A stretch of 31,209 bases of DNA, taken from JAHIZC01 sp043813305 (lineage in GTDB: Bacteria; Omnitrophota; Gorgyraeia; Gygaellales; Profunditerraquicolaceae). Position 1 is the first letter of the stretch. Each line of letters begins with the position of its first letter. The notes beneath the pieces were generated by a model. It saw only the letters and a list, made by a program, of their open reading frames with translations. It was not told the DNA's origin and searched no databases. A program made the position numbers and the translations under genes. The stretch spans positions 1 to 31,209 of the forward strand of contig JBDRLC010000048.1 in assembly GCA_043813305.1 (NCBI GenBank), read 5' to 3'. Below, in pieces: positions 22,468 to 30,070 of this stretch.

Positions 22468-23300
22468 ACCCCGTTAGAAACAACGGGGTAAGAGAGGGGG
22501 TTTCTAACGGGGTGAACAGGATCGAAGCCAAATTTAAGAAATTAAAAAAAGAGAAGAAAAAAGCATTCATCGCTTTTATTACTGCAGGGTACCCTGATTT
22601 AAATACTACAAGGAAGTTACTTTTTGAGTTTGATAGAATCGGGGTGGATTTGGTAGAGTTAGGTGTTCCTTTTTCCGATCCTTTAGCAGACGGTCCCCTG
22701 ATTCAGGAAGCTTCGCAGGCCGCTTTGAAGAAGAAGGTCAATCTGGGGGCTATTCTGAATTTAGTGAAAACAGTGCGCAAGCGGATAAATTTACCCCTCT
22801 GCTTGATGACTTACTATAATCCGATATTTGCCTTTGGCGAAAAAGCTTTTGTAAAGAAGGCGCTAGAGTCTGGAGTTGACGGCGTGATTATCCCTGATTT
22901 ACCTCCTGAAGAGGGTAAGGGTTTTATAAAGTTAGCGCATAAGCTGGGGTTAGACGTAATCTGCTTTATCTCTCCCACTACTTCCTCAAGGCGCATAAAG
23001 TATATAGCGAATCTTGCAAGAGGGTTTATCTATTATGTTTCACTGACCGGAGTTACCGGACCGCGTCAGAATCTACCCGCGGAACTGATTACTAATCTGA
23101 AAAAGCTGAAAAAACACACCTCTAAACCTATTTGTGTAGGCTTTGGAGTATCATCACGCCCTCAGATAGAGCAGATTTACAGAGTAGCCGACGGAGTGAT
23201 TGTGGGAAGCGCGATCATCAGGCAGATAAGAAGTTATATCGGCAAGCCGGACCTGGTTAAAAAAGTCAGCAATTTTACTCAGAAAATAAAAAGTGTATAA
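22464..23300 (+). CDS. trpA: Tryptophan synthase alpha chain with a 16-codon palindromic insertion at the N terminus
   Basis: The 278-residue TIM-barrel subunit that splits indole-3-glycerol phosphate. Motifs: FIAFITAGYPDL, VELGVPFSDPLADGP (with catalytic Glu and Asp), GFGVSSRPQI. The first 16 residues, MNPVRNNGVREGVSNG, are not part of the family; they are encoded by a palindromic insertion, and NRIEAKFKKLKKE, the usual TrpA start, follows. Without the insertion the gene would begin ATGAACAGGATC, again overlapping trpB. Translation may now begin at ATG 22464 or at GTG 22512, which is in frame and has an AGAGGGGG sequence upstream. Both give a complete enzyme. The stop overlaps the start of the M16 peptidase gene by 8 bases. 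Confidence 0.94.
   Translation: MNPVRNNGVREGVSNGVNRIEAKFKKLKKEKKKAFIAFITAGYPDLNTTRKLLFEFDRIGVDLVELGVPFSDPLADGPLIQEASQAALKKKVNLGAILNLVKTVRKRINLPLCLMTYYNPIFAFGEKAFVKKALESGVDGVIIPDLPPEEGKGFIKLAHKLGLDVICFISPTTSSRRIKYIANLARGFIYYVSLTGVTGPRQNLPAELITNLKKLKKHTSKPICVGFGVSSRPQIEQIYRVADGVIVGSAIIRQIRSYIGKPDLVKKVSNFTQKIKSV
22465..22517 (+). repeat. 48-base palindromic insertion with TGAAC duplication, in frame in trpA
   Basis: Perfect 13-base inverted arms, CCCCGTTAGAAAC (22469-22481) and GTTTCTAACGGGG (22500-22512), surround a short spacer; an extra AACGGGG inside can pair with the left arm alternatively. TGAAC stands at both edges (22465-22469 and 22513-22517), which looks like a duplicated target. The insert is 48 bases, so the frame is kept. 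It resembles in principle the protein-coding palindromic elements known from Rickettsia. Confidence 0.8.
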
Positions 23301-24564
23301 AAAGACCATACTTAATAATGGCTTAAGGGTTATTGCTCATCCTATGCCAAAGATGCAATCATTGGCTTTGGGTATCTGGTTAAAAGTAGGTGCTAGATAC
23401 GAAAGGGCGGATCAGAGCGGAATTTCTCATTTTTTAGAACACCTCCTATTTAAAGGAACGAAAAAATATTCCTGCCGTAGGATCAAAGAGTCAATCGAGG
23501 GTGTCGGCGGCTCATTGAACGGTTTTACTTCGGAAGAGCTTACTTGCTATCTAGTGAAGATTCCCGCCAATTATTTAAACCTGGCTTTAAATATCTTATC
23601 AGATATGGTGATCGATCCTCTGTTATCTCCTTCAGAGATCCAAAGAGAAAAAACCGTGATTTTAGAGGAGATAAAGATGTATAGAGATTTACCGCAAAGC
23701 CATGTCTACGAACTTTTAGATGAACTTCTCTGGCCTGATCAGCCGCTCGGAGCACCGATAATCGGATCGGCTGAGATAGTCAGCAGGATCAGCAGAAAAG
23801 AATTGTCCCTCTTTAAGCAGAGATATTATACCCCTTGCAATATCGTAATCAGTGCAGCCGGGCTCCTGGATTACAATAAGTTACTCGGGGGCGTGAAACG
23901 GATCTTCTGCGATAGAAAGAATCAAGATCAAGTCGAGTTTCAAAAGGCCAGAGAAGGGCAAAATAAACCGCGATTAAAAATCTATAATAAGAAAACGGAA
24001 CAGACCCATATGGCTTTGGGTTTTCATGGTTTCAGCAGAGATCATCACTCAAAGCATGCTCAAAACCTGCTGCATGTTATCCTGGGGGCAAATATGTCCA
24101 GCCGCCTTTTTAATCAGATTAGAGAGAAAGAAGGCCTTGCTTATGAGATCGGAACTTTAGTAAAACGTTATCAGGATACAGGCGCTTTTGTCGTCCATGC
24201 AGGCATGGATAACCGTAAGGTTTTGGATGCCCTCAGATTAGTGCTGAAGGAACTTAGAAAGATCAAGAAAACATTGGTCAGCACAGATGAGTTTCAGAGA
24301 GCCAAGGATTTTTATCTGGGGCAGACAAAATTAGCTTTAGAGGACACCTTGAATCATATGCTTTGGATCGGAGAGACCAGTGCAACCTTAGATAGGGCAT
24401 ACTCACTCTCTGATATAATAAAAGAGGTGAATAGAGTCACCAGGGAAGACTTAAGAAAGGTTGCGCAATATATATTCCAAGAGAGAAGATTAAACCTGGC
24501 ATTGATCACTCCGCTTAGAATGAGTGAAGATAAGCTAAAGGAGCAGCTTGGCCTGATAAGCTAA
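23293..24564 (+). CDS. M16 family zinc peptidase
   Basis: A 423-residue peptidase of the processing-peptidase/insulinase family. The inverted zinc motif HFLEH is at residues 46-50, with the third ligand expected in VILEEIKMYRD about 76 residues later; the C-terminal half has the second homologous domain, with NMSSRLFNQIREKEGLAYEI. GTG start 8 bases before the trpA stop. No signal peptide, so the single-domain-pair protein should be cytoplasmic or be exported by another route. The bacterial relatives (YmxG/PqqL-like) degrade peptides; the natural substrate is not known. Co-transcribed with trpA by position only; no tryptophan role is implied. Confidence 0.88.
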   Translation: MYKKTILNNGLRVIAHPMPKMQSLALGIWLKVGARYERADQSGISHFLEHLLFKGTKKYSCRRIKESIEGVGGSLNGFTSEELTCYLVKIPANYLNLALNILSDMVIDPLLSPSEIQREKTVILEEIKMYRDLPQSHVYELLDELLWPDQPLGAPIIGSAEIVSRISRKELSLFKQRYYTPCNIVISAAGLLDYNKLLGGVKRIFCDRKNQDQVEFQKAREGQNKPRLKIYNKKTEQTHMALGFHGFSRDHHSKHAQNLLHVILGANMSSRLFNQIREKEGLAYEIGTLVKRYQDTGAFVVHAGMDNRKVLDALRLVLKELRKIKKTLVSTDEFQRAKDFYLGQTKLALEDTLNHMLWIGETSATLDRAYSLSDIIKEVNRVTREDLRKVAQYIFQERRLNLALITPLRMSEDKLKEQLGLIS

Positions 24565-24574
24565 GGCTATTATT

Positions 24575-25591
24575 ATGGAAACCTTACTCTCCCTACCTGT
24601 AACATTATTATTCATTTTGATCTTAGCGCTGATCTCTTTTTTCTTCTCTGCTTCTGAGACCGCAGTTATTGGTTTAAGCAAGCTCCGCTTGAGAAATATG
24701 GTTGCGCAGGGTGTAAAGCGTGCAAAAAGTATACAGCGTTTAGTGATCAAGCTGGATAAGTTCATCGCGGCAATATTAATCGGCAACGACTTCGTCAATA
24801 TCGCCATCTCTGCGATCGTCACAGGTATATTTGTGCAGATATTCGGTTATCGCTGGGGAGTGGTAATCTCGACATTTGCCGCTACCTTTTTTGTCCTGAT
24901 CATATGCGAGATAACCCCTAAAATATTAGCTACCAAACATACGGAGAAGATAGCCTTGTTTACTTCTCCGGTAATGGAAATCTTTATTAAAATATTCTAT
25001 CCTCTAATTTTAGCTTTTACTTTTAGCAGCCATCTGATTTTAAAATTATTACGCATAAAACCGCAGAAGAGATCTCCCTTGATTACCGAAGAAGAATTAC
25101 GCCTGATGATAGAAATAGGCAAGGAGGAGGGGGTGTTGAGCGATGAAGAAAGAAAGATGTTGCACCGCATTTTTGAATTCGGGGATACAAAGGTAAAGGA
25201 AGTAATGGTCCTTAAAGGAAAGATCATCGCCGTCGATATAAACACCTCTTCGGATAAGCTGATGGATATTTTTATCGAAGAGGGGCATGCGCGGTTGCCG
25301 GTATATCAAGGATCGTTAGATAATATCGTAGGCATAATCTACGCCAGAGATCTGCTCTATATTTTAAGGGATAAGGGACTTTTTGTTCTCAATGACTTAA
25401 TACATAATGTTTATTATGCGGATTCTTCCATGCGCGTCAATGAACTGCTGAGGAAATTTCAGGCGGATAAGATTCAAATCGCGATTGTCAGAGACGAACA
25501 TAAAAAGGCTATCGGCATGGTTACCTTGGAAGACCTGATCGAAGAGATTGTCGGTGAGATAGAAGAGGACCATCAAAGATACCAGGCATAA
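24575..25591 (+). CDS. DUF21/CBS-domain membrane protein (CNNM/CorC type), lacking the C-terminal domain
   Basis: A 338-residue protein. Residues 1-170 form the DUF21 membrane domain with three or four hydrophobic segments, including FFFSASETAVIGLSKLRLR, LIGNDFVNIAISAI and ICEITPKILATKH, the usual family signatures. Two CBS domains follow at about 200-330 (VLKGKIIAVDINTS..., GMVTLEDLIEEIVGEIEDE-like end). The family, which includes CorC/CNNM proteins, is linked to magnesium or sodium transport. Most members are 400 or more residues, with a C-terminal CorC/HlyC domain; here the protein stops right after the second CBS domain at IEEDHQRYQA with no sign of frameshift. The ATG is 10 bases after the peptidase gene. 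Transport direction and ion are not decided by the sequence. Confidence 0.87.
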   Translation: METLLSLPVTLLFILILALISFFFSASETAVIGLSKLRLRNMVAQGVKRAKSIQRLVIKLDKFIAAILIGNDFVNIAISAIVTGIFVQIFGYRWGVVISTFAATFFVLIICEITPKILATKHTEKIALFTSPVMEIFIKIFYPLILAFTFSSHLILKLLRIKPQKRSPLITEEELRLMIEIGKEEGVLSDEERKMLHRIFEFGDTKVKEVMVLKGKIIAVDINTSSDKLMDIFIEEGHARLPVYQGSLDNIVGIIYARDLLYILRDKGLFVLNDLIHNVYYADSSMRVNELLRKFQADKIQIAIVRDEHKKAIGMVTLEDLIEEIVGEIEEDHQRYQA

Positions 25592-25598
25592 GAATTAT

Positions 25599-25627
25599 TT
25601 GACATAGATATTAAGGTCTGATATGAT
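25599..25627 (+). promoter_or_regulatory. Consensus sigma-70 promoter for the DUF5679-rsfS-argS group
   Basis: TTGACA (25599-25604) and TATGAT (25622-25627) are 17 bases apart, the ideal spacing. The expected start lies near 25634, giving a leader of about 36 bases ending in AGGAGG before the ATG at 25670. Confidence 0.8.
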
Positions 25628-25669
25628 TATTGTCCTGATGACTACCGATGATTAAAAAGGAGGAATAAA

Positions 25670-25819
25670 ATGGCAGAGACAGGTTATTGTGTAAAATGTA
25701 AGAGCAAGAAAGAGATGAAGAATGAACAGCAGGTTACAATGAAGAATCAGCGCTTGGCGATGAAGGGTAAATGCCCGGATTGCGGCACAGGCATGTATAA
25801 AATATTAGGAAAAAAATAG
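25670..25819 (+). CDS. DUF5679-like small zinc-ribbon protein
   Basis: A 49-residue protein below common ORF cut-offs. It starts MAETGYCVKCKSKKEMKN and ends with CPDCGTGMYKILGKK; the two CxxC pairs (C7/C10 and C35/C38) make a zinc ribbon, and the spacing and lysine-rich sequence match DUF5679 proteins, which are of unknown function and widespread in uncultured bacteria. AAGGAGG 6 to 7 bases before the ATG and the consensus promoter at 25599 indicate strong expression. Its neighbours are a ribosome-silencing factor and arginyl-tRNA synthetase, so a translation or nucleic-acid role is possible but is not shown. Confidence 0.85.
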   Translation: MAETGYCVKCKSKKEMKNEQQVTMKNQRLAMKGKCPDCGTGMYKILGKK

Positions 25820-25848
25820 GCAGTCCCCTTTCTAGGAGGTAGGTAGTA

Positions 25849-26217
25849 ATAGAGACGAAACAATTAGCGTTACGCATCGCATTACTTGCCAGGTCTAAAA
25901 AAGCTAGAAGTCCGATCGTATTGGATATGCGAAAGGTTTCTAGCTTTTGTGATTATTTCATTATCTTAAGCGGTTCGTCTTTGCGACAGGTAAACGCCTT
26001 AGCCGCAACTATAGATAAAGATCTCTCGGAATTAAAAATAAAGTCCCTCTCTTTGGTTATTCCCGGAGATGAGTCGGGATGGGTGGTTTTGGATTACACA
26101 ACGGTTGTCGTGCATATTTTTTATGAACCGTTGAGAGAATTTTATGCATTAGAACGTTTATGGTCTGATGCCAAGAGGGTGAGGATCCCTCGAAAGATAC
26201 CTAAAGCGCGTAATTGA
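25849..26217 (+). CDS. rsfS: Ribosomal silencing factor, apparent AUA start
   Basis: A 122-residue RsfS/Iojap protein that binds bL14 and blocks subunit joining when nutrients are low. The body is typical: LDMRKVSSFCDYFIILSGSS, DESGWVVLDYTTVVVHIF and ALERLWSDAKRV. The family needs an N-terminal helix of about 20-25 residues before LDMR; here it is encoded as ETKQLALRIALLARSKKARSPIV, in frame back to a TAG at 25840. Between that stop and the helix there is no ATG, GTG or TTG. ATA at 25849 lies 9 bases after AGGAGG (25834-25839) and is the only well-placed codon. The alternative TTG at 25921 has no ribosome site and would remove the helix. A sequencing error of ATG to ATA is possible. Confidence 0.85.
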   Translation: METKQLALRIALLARSKKARSPIVLDMRKVSSFCDYFIILSGSSLRQVNALAATIDKDLSELKIKSLSLVIPGDESGWVVLDYTTVVVHIFYEPLREFYALERLWSDAKRVRIPRKIPKARN

Positions 26218-26280
26218 TATCTTCCCTCGGGTAGCTCCTTTCGAACTGACGAGATCGCCAATCGAATATACTAAATCAGG

Positions 26281-27921
26281 ATGAAAAGGGATTTAGAGCA
26301 ATCACTGGCAGTAATAATAGAAGAGTCCTTGAGCAGGCTGGGTTTTGAGAAAGGCTGCGTTAGGGATCTCTACTTAGATTTTCCCACCGATACCCGCTTC
26401 GGAGACCTCTCTACTAACATAGCCTTGAGAATCAGCAAAATAGTCAAAAGACCCCCTATTGCCATTGCTCAGGATTTAGTAAGCGGCATAAAAGAGAGTT
26501 TAAAAGACTCCAGCTTCAATGACTATATTAGGGAAATCAGGGCCGAAGGTGTAGGATTCATAAATTTCTATTTAAAGGATGAGTACTTTTATGAGCAGCT
26601 AAAATTCCTTCTATTAAAAGGTGCACAGTCGCAAAGTTCGACAGTGGGTAAAGGTGAAAGTGTATTGATTGAATTTGTCAGCGCAAATCCTACCGGACCT
26701 CTGTCTGTGGCTCATGCCAGGCAGGCGGTAGTAGGTGATTGTCTGGCGAGTATATTAGACTTTTTAGGTTTCAGGGTGAAGAGAGAATACTATCTGAATG
26801 ATGAAGGAAATCAGATTGATATATTGGCAGAGTCTGTACGGTTGAGACTTAAAGAGCTTGACGGGGAGAATATCGAATTCCCCAAGAACTATTACCAGGG
26901 TCAGTATATTTATGAAATAGCCAAGAAGACCGCAGAATTAAGACTGGAGGTCAAAGATATAGCTGAGTTTGTTGTAAAGGAGATATTGGATACGATAAAG
27001 CAGGACTTAAAAGATTTCGGGGTGAAATTTGATTCTTGGTTTTCTCAGAAGAAGCTGGGTAAGAGCCCTGAGATTAGGCAGACCCTGGAACTTTTAAGAA
27101 AAAAGGGTTTCCTTTATGATAAAGATGGGGCGGTGTGGTTTAAATCCACTGATTTCCAAGATGATAAAGACCGGGTAGTGATAAAAAGCGACGGTTCATG
27201 CACCTATCTTGCTCCGGATATTGCCTATCACCTGGGAAAATATAAACGTAGGTTTACTTGGTTGATTAATCTCTGGGGCCCTGATCATCACGGTTATATC
27301 AATAGGTTAAAGGCCGCGGTTCAAGCTTTAGGCTATGCAGATTCTACTCTTTCGATTATTATCGTACAGTTAGCATCAATATTTAAAGACGGAAAACCCT
27401 TGGAGATGTCTACGCGCCGCGGCCAATATATTACCTTGCGTGAAGTCCTTGATGAAGTAGGCCCGGATGCCGCGAGATTCTTTTTCTTGATGCGTAAAAC
27501 CTCAAGCCATCTGGATTTTGATCTCGATACGGCGAAAAAACAAACATCGGAGAATCCGGTTTACTATGTTCAGTATGCCCACGCCAGAATCTGCAGTATC
27601 CTGCGCCAGAGTCATATCAGAAACTTTAAGAAGAATGCAGAACTCTTCTTATTAAAGGAGAAAGAGGAGATAGCGCTGATAAAGAAGATATTACAGTTTT
27701 CCTATATTCTGGATATCTGCCACAAAACCCAGGATCCTTATATGGCCACCGTATACCTGCAGGAATTGGCAGAGACATTCCATAGGTTTTACGATCTACA
27801 TAAAGTATTGGGCGAAAAGGATGGATTAACCAAGGCAAGGTTATCTTTGATCGAGGCAGCGAGGATCATTATTAACAAGGGGTTGAGCTTATTAGGAGTT
27901 TCGACCCCCGAGAAGATGTAA
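26281..27921 (+). CDS. argS: Arginyl-tRNA synthetase
   Basis: A 546-residue class I synthetase charging tRNA-Arg. The N-terminal additional domain (residues 1-110), the HIGH-like box in SANPTGPLSVAHARQAVVGD and the KMSKS-like EMSTRRGQY are present, followed by the DALR anticodon-binding domain with QYAHARICSILRQ. The start is an ATG preceded by a weak ATCAGG, 63 bases after rsfS. Length is normal. A copy of repeat family 1 starts right after its TAA and runs up to recJ. Likely transcribed from the promoter at 25599 with the two genes before it. Confidence 0.95.
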   Translation: MKRDLEQSLAVIIEESLSRLGFEKGCVRDLYLDFPTDTRFGDLSTNIALRISKIVKRPPIAIAQDLVSGIKESLKDSSFNDYIREIRAEGVGFINFYLKDEYFYEQLKFLLLKGAQSQSSTVGKGESVLIEFVSANPTGPLSVAHARQAVVGDCLASILDFLGFRVKREYYLNDEGNQIDILAESVRLRLKELDGENIEFPKNYYQGQYIYEIAKKTAELRLEVKDIAEFVVKEILDTIKQDLKDFGVKFDSWFSQKKLGKSPEIRQTLELLRKKGFLYDKDGAVWFKSTDFQDDKDRVVIKSDGSCTYLAPDIAYHLGKYKRRFTWLINLWGPDHHGYINRLKAAVQALGYADSTLSIIIVQLASIFKDGKPLEMSTRRGQYITLREVLDEVGPDAARFFFLMRKTSSHLDFDLDTAKKQTSENPVYYVQYAHARICSILRQSHIRNFKKNAELFLLKEKEEIALIKKILQFSYILDICHKTQDPYMATVYLQELAETFHRFYDLHKVLGEKDGLTKARLSLIEAARIIINKGLSLLGVSTPEKM

Positions 27922-27922
27922 G

Positions 27923-28103
27923 TGAAGTCTAAACTTACGGAACATAAGTGAACGTAAGTTTATGACTGAACTTACCCCCCACACCAGTTGGGAATTTAAG
28001 CTTCGCTATTAACCAATTGGTGTGGGGGTTAAATTCGCACAGATAACTTACTCACACAAATGTGTTCCTGCCTGACGGCAGGTAGGCGTAAGTTATGTGC
28101 TCA
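27923..28103 (+). repeat. Repeat family 1, copy C (argS-recJ spacer)
   Basis: Begins two bases after the argS stop. Stem 1: TAAACTTACG (27930-27939) with CGTAAGTTTA (27953-27962), perfect. After TGAACTTAC, stem 2 pairs 27976-27991 with 28013-28028, 16 pairs with one G-T. Then TTAAATTCGC and stem 3: GCACA plus ATAACTTAC (28037-28051) with GTAAGTTAT plus GTGC (28088-28100), enclosing CACACAAATGTGT and a CCTGCC/GGCAGG hairpin. Termini TGAAGTCTAAACTTACG and CGTAAGTTATGTGCTCA are inverted, matching at 12 of 17. The right end is 4 bases from the recJ ATG. Confidence 0.8.
28069..28084 (+). repeat. CCTGCCTGACGGCAGG palindrome inside copy C of repeat family 1
   Basis: A 6-base GC-rich stem with a TGAC loop. 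Same core as the hairpins at 20991, 30013 and 30531. Confidence 0.65.
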
Positions 28104-28107
28104 TTTA

Positions 28108-29796
28108 ATGCAAAAACATAAAATACTAAACATCGCACATCCGGATATTGAGCTTAGGAAGAATTTTAATAAAGAGTTGGGTGTATCCGATATCCTTGCG
28201 CAAATATTAGTAAATCGGGGCATGAAGAGTATCGCTGAAGCCGAAAGATTCTTAAAGGTAAGTACGGAGCAGCTCCTTGATCCTTATTCATTTACAGATA
28301 TGCGAAAGGCCATTAGGATCATCAAAACGGCAGGAGAGCAGAAAGATAAAGTGATGATCTTTGGCGATTACGATGCAGACGGTATAACTGCCCTGGCATT
28401 ACTGAAGAGTACGCTTCAGAAGCAAGGAATAGATACAGAACATTATTTGCCGCATAGAGTCAAGGATGGGTATGGCCTGAATAAAGATATCGTAGAAATC
28501 GCTAGGAGCAAGAAGATTAAGACACTGATTACGGTTGACTGCGGAACAAATAATCACAGAGAGATAGAAGAGTTAAGGCGCAACAAAATCGAAGTGATTG
28601 TTACTGATCATCATGAGAGCAGCAATCATTCTCTGTCGCCGGCATCAAGCGTTCTCAATCCTAAGCTTAAAGACTCGAATTACAAATACAGAGACCTGGC
28701 AGGCGTAGGCGTAGCCTATAAGCTATCCCAGGCAATAAGCGGTTCCAGATTATTAGATGATTTGGATTTAGTTTCTTTAGGCACGATCGCTGATAGCGCT
28801 CCTCTGACAGGTGAAAACCGTATAATCGCCAAGGAGGGTTTGAGCAGGATGCCCCGGACTAAAAAAAGGGGGCTTGAGGCGCTGATTGAAAATGCCGGCA
28901 TACAAAATAAAAAATTCACCTCTACATTTATCAGTTTTATACTTGGCCCGCGGATCAATGCCAGCGGCCGGATTGATTCAGCCGAAGATTCCCTGAAGCT
29001 ATTGATGAGTAAGACACAAGAAGAGGCACAAGGTTACGCTAAGATTCTAGAGACACATAATCGTCAGCGTCAGAAGATAGAGAGTAAGATCTTGCAGGAG
29101 GCCGAAGACCTAATTAATAAAGAAGTTAACTTTAAAGATCATAAAGTGATCGTAGTCGCCAAGGAGGACTGGCATCAAGGCGTATTAGGGATAGTGGCTT
29201 CAAAACTGGCAGATAGATTTTTTCGGCCTGCTATCGTGATCTCAGTGAGCGAAGATTTATGCCGCGGTTCTGCGCGTTCGATCAAAAACTTTCATCTCTT
29301 TGATGCGCTCGTTGACTGTAAAGAATTCTTAAATACTTTCGGTGGCCACAGCCATGCAGCGGGCCTGGTGATTACTAGAGAGAATATAGATGATTTTAAA
29401 AAGAATATTAACCGGTTGGCGCACCAGAGGCTCACCCTGGAAGATCTATTGCCGAGTATAGATATAGATATGGAAGTTTCTCTTTCTGACCTGACTGAAG
29501 ATATAGTTGCGCAATTGGAATTACTTGAGCCATTCGGCGCAGGCAATCCCGCTCCCTTATTTTATACAAAGAATCTGAAGTTAAAGTCCCTTCCGCAGAC
29601 CTTAAGTAGGGAGACTTTAAAGTTTTGGGTTACAGACGGTATAGTTACTTATCAAGCGATAGGTTTTGGATTGAGTAGTTTTAAGGACAGCCTGATGCAG
29701 GCAGAATGTTTTGATCTGATATTTACTCCCAGGATTGACAGTTGGCGGGATGAATCATCCTTGCTTTTGGAAATCAAGGATATATTCTTTAAGTGA
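28108..29796 (+). CDS. recJ: Single-stranded-DNA exonuclease RecJ
   Basis: A 562-residue DHH-family 5'-3' exonuclease of recombination and repair. Motifs: FGDYDADGITALALLK, VDCGTNN, VTDHHES followed by NPKL, GPRINASGRID, the DHHA1 motif FGGHSHAAGLVI, and an OB-type C-terminal region with LEPFGAGNPAPLF. The open frame reaches back to 28060, but those 16 codons are part of the preceding repeat, and MQKHKILNIAHPDIEL at 28108 fits the family start. No Shine-Dalgarno sequence precedes this ATG, because the repeat runs to within 4 bases of it. The TGA stop is itself the first three bases of the next repeat copy. The loss of a normal ribosome site is odd for a repair gene. Confidence 0.94.
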   Translation: MQKHKILNIAHPDIELRKNFNKELGVSDILAQILVNRGMKSIAEAERFLKVSTEQLLDPYSFTDMRKAIRIIKTAGEQKDKVMIFGDYDADGITALALLKSTLQKQGIDTEHYLPHRVKDGYGLNKDIVEIARSKKIKTLITVDCGTNNHREIEELRRNKIEVIVTDHHESSNHSLSPASSVLNPKLKDSNYKYRDLAGVGVAYKLSQAISGSRLLDDLDLVSLGTIADSAPLTGENRIIAKEGLSRMPRTKKRGLEALIENAGIQNKKFTSTFISFILGPRINASGRIDSAEDSLKLLMSKTQEEAQGYAKILETHNRQRQKIESKILQEAEDLINKEVNFKDHKVIVVAKEDWHQGVLGIVASKLADRFFRPAIVISVSEDLCRGSARSIKNFHLFDALVDCKEFLNTFGGHSHAAGLVITRENIDDFKKNINRLAHQRLTLEDLLPSIDIDMEVSLSDLTEDIVAQLELLEPFGAGNPAPLFYTKNLKLKSLPQTLSRETLKFWVTDGIVTYQAIGFGLSSFKDSLMQAECFDLIFTPRIDSWRDESSLLLEIKDIFFK

Positions 29797-30070
29797 GGAT
29801 ATAACTTATGGAGTGCAATGCCCGCCAGCATGGCTGGCGAGGTCTCGCCAATTATTTTGGCTGAAACATAAGTTATCTGTTCGAACTTATCCCCCACCAC
29901 TTTCTGTAACAGGCTTAGAGCTTAAGAAGTAAATTGTGAGGGGTAGTAATATCTTTGGTTTTATTTATAGAACATTTTCAAAAAGTGGTGGGGGATTAAT
30001 TCGCAGACGCTTCCTGCCTGCTGGCAGGCGCTATAACTTACGTCGCTTCGCTGCGTAAGTTATCTGCTCA
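29794..30070 (+). repeat. Repeat family 1, copy B (recJ-rpmB spacer), with inverted termini and TTAAG flanks
   Basis: 277 bases between convergent recJ and rpmB. Termini TGAGGATATAACTTATG and CGTAAGTTATCTGCTCA are inverted with 14 of 17 matches, and TTAAG stands on both outer sides (29789-29793, 30071-30075). Stem 1: ATAACTTATG (29801-29810) with CATAAGTTAT (29867-29876), enclosing CGCCAGC/GCTGGCG. After CGAACTT, stem 2 is 15 perfect pairs (29889-29903 with 29982-29996) around a 78-base loop. GATTAATTCGC follows, then stem 3: ATAACTTACG (30033-30042) with CGTAAGTTAT (30054-30063), framed by GCAGA and CTGC. The element supplies the recJ stop and touches the rpmB stop. No coding region lies in it. 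Confidence 0.85.
30013..30028 (+). repeat. CCTGCCTGCTGGCAGG palindrome inside copy B of repeat family 1
   Basis: The same CCTGCC/GGCAGG stem as at 20991, 28069 and 30531, with a TGCT loop. Confidence 0.65.

Noticed and set aside
25921..25923. TTG as the start of rsfS
   Set aside because: It would delete the conserved N-terminal helix and has no Shine-Dalgarno; the ATA at 25849 does.
28060..28107. Longer recJ start giving MCSCLTAGRRKLC before the accepted Met
   Set aside because: These codons lie in the stem 3 region of the repeat, are unlike RecJ N termini, and no ribosome site precedes them.
27923..30070. Integron attC sites as an identity for repeat family 1
   Set aside because: The expected RYYYAAC and GTTRRRY ends do not border the elements, neighbours are housekeeping genes rather than cassettes, and no integrase is present.
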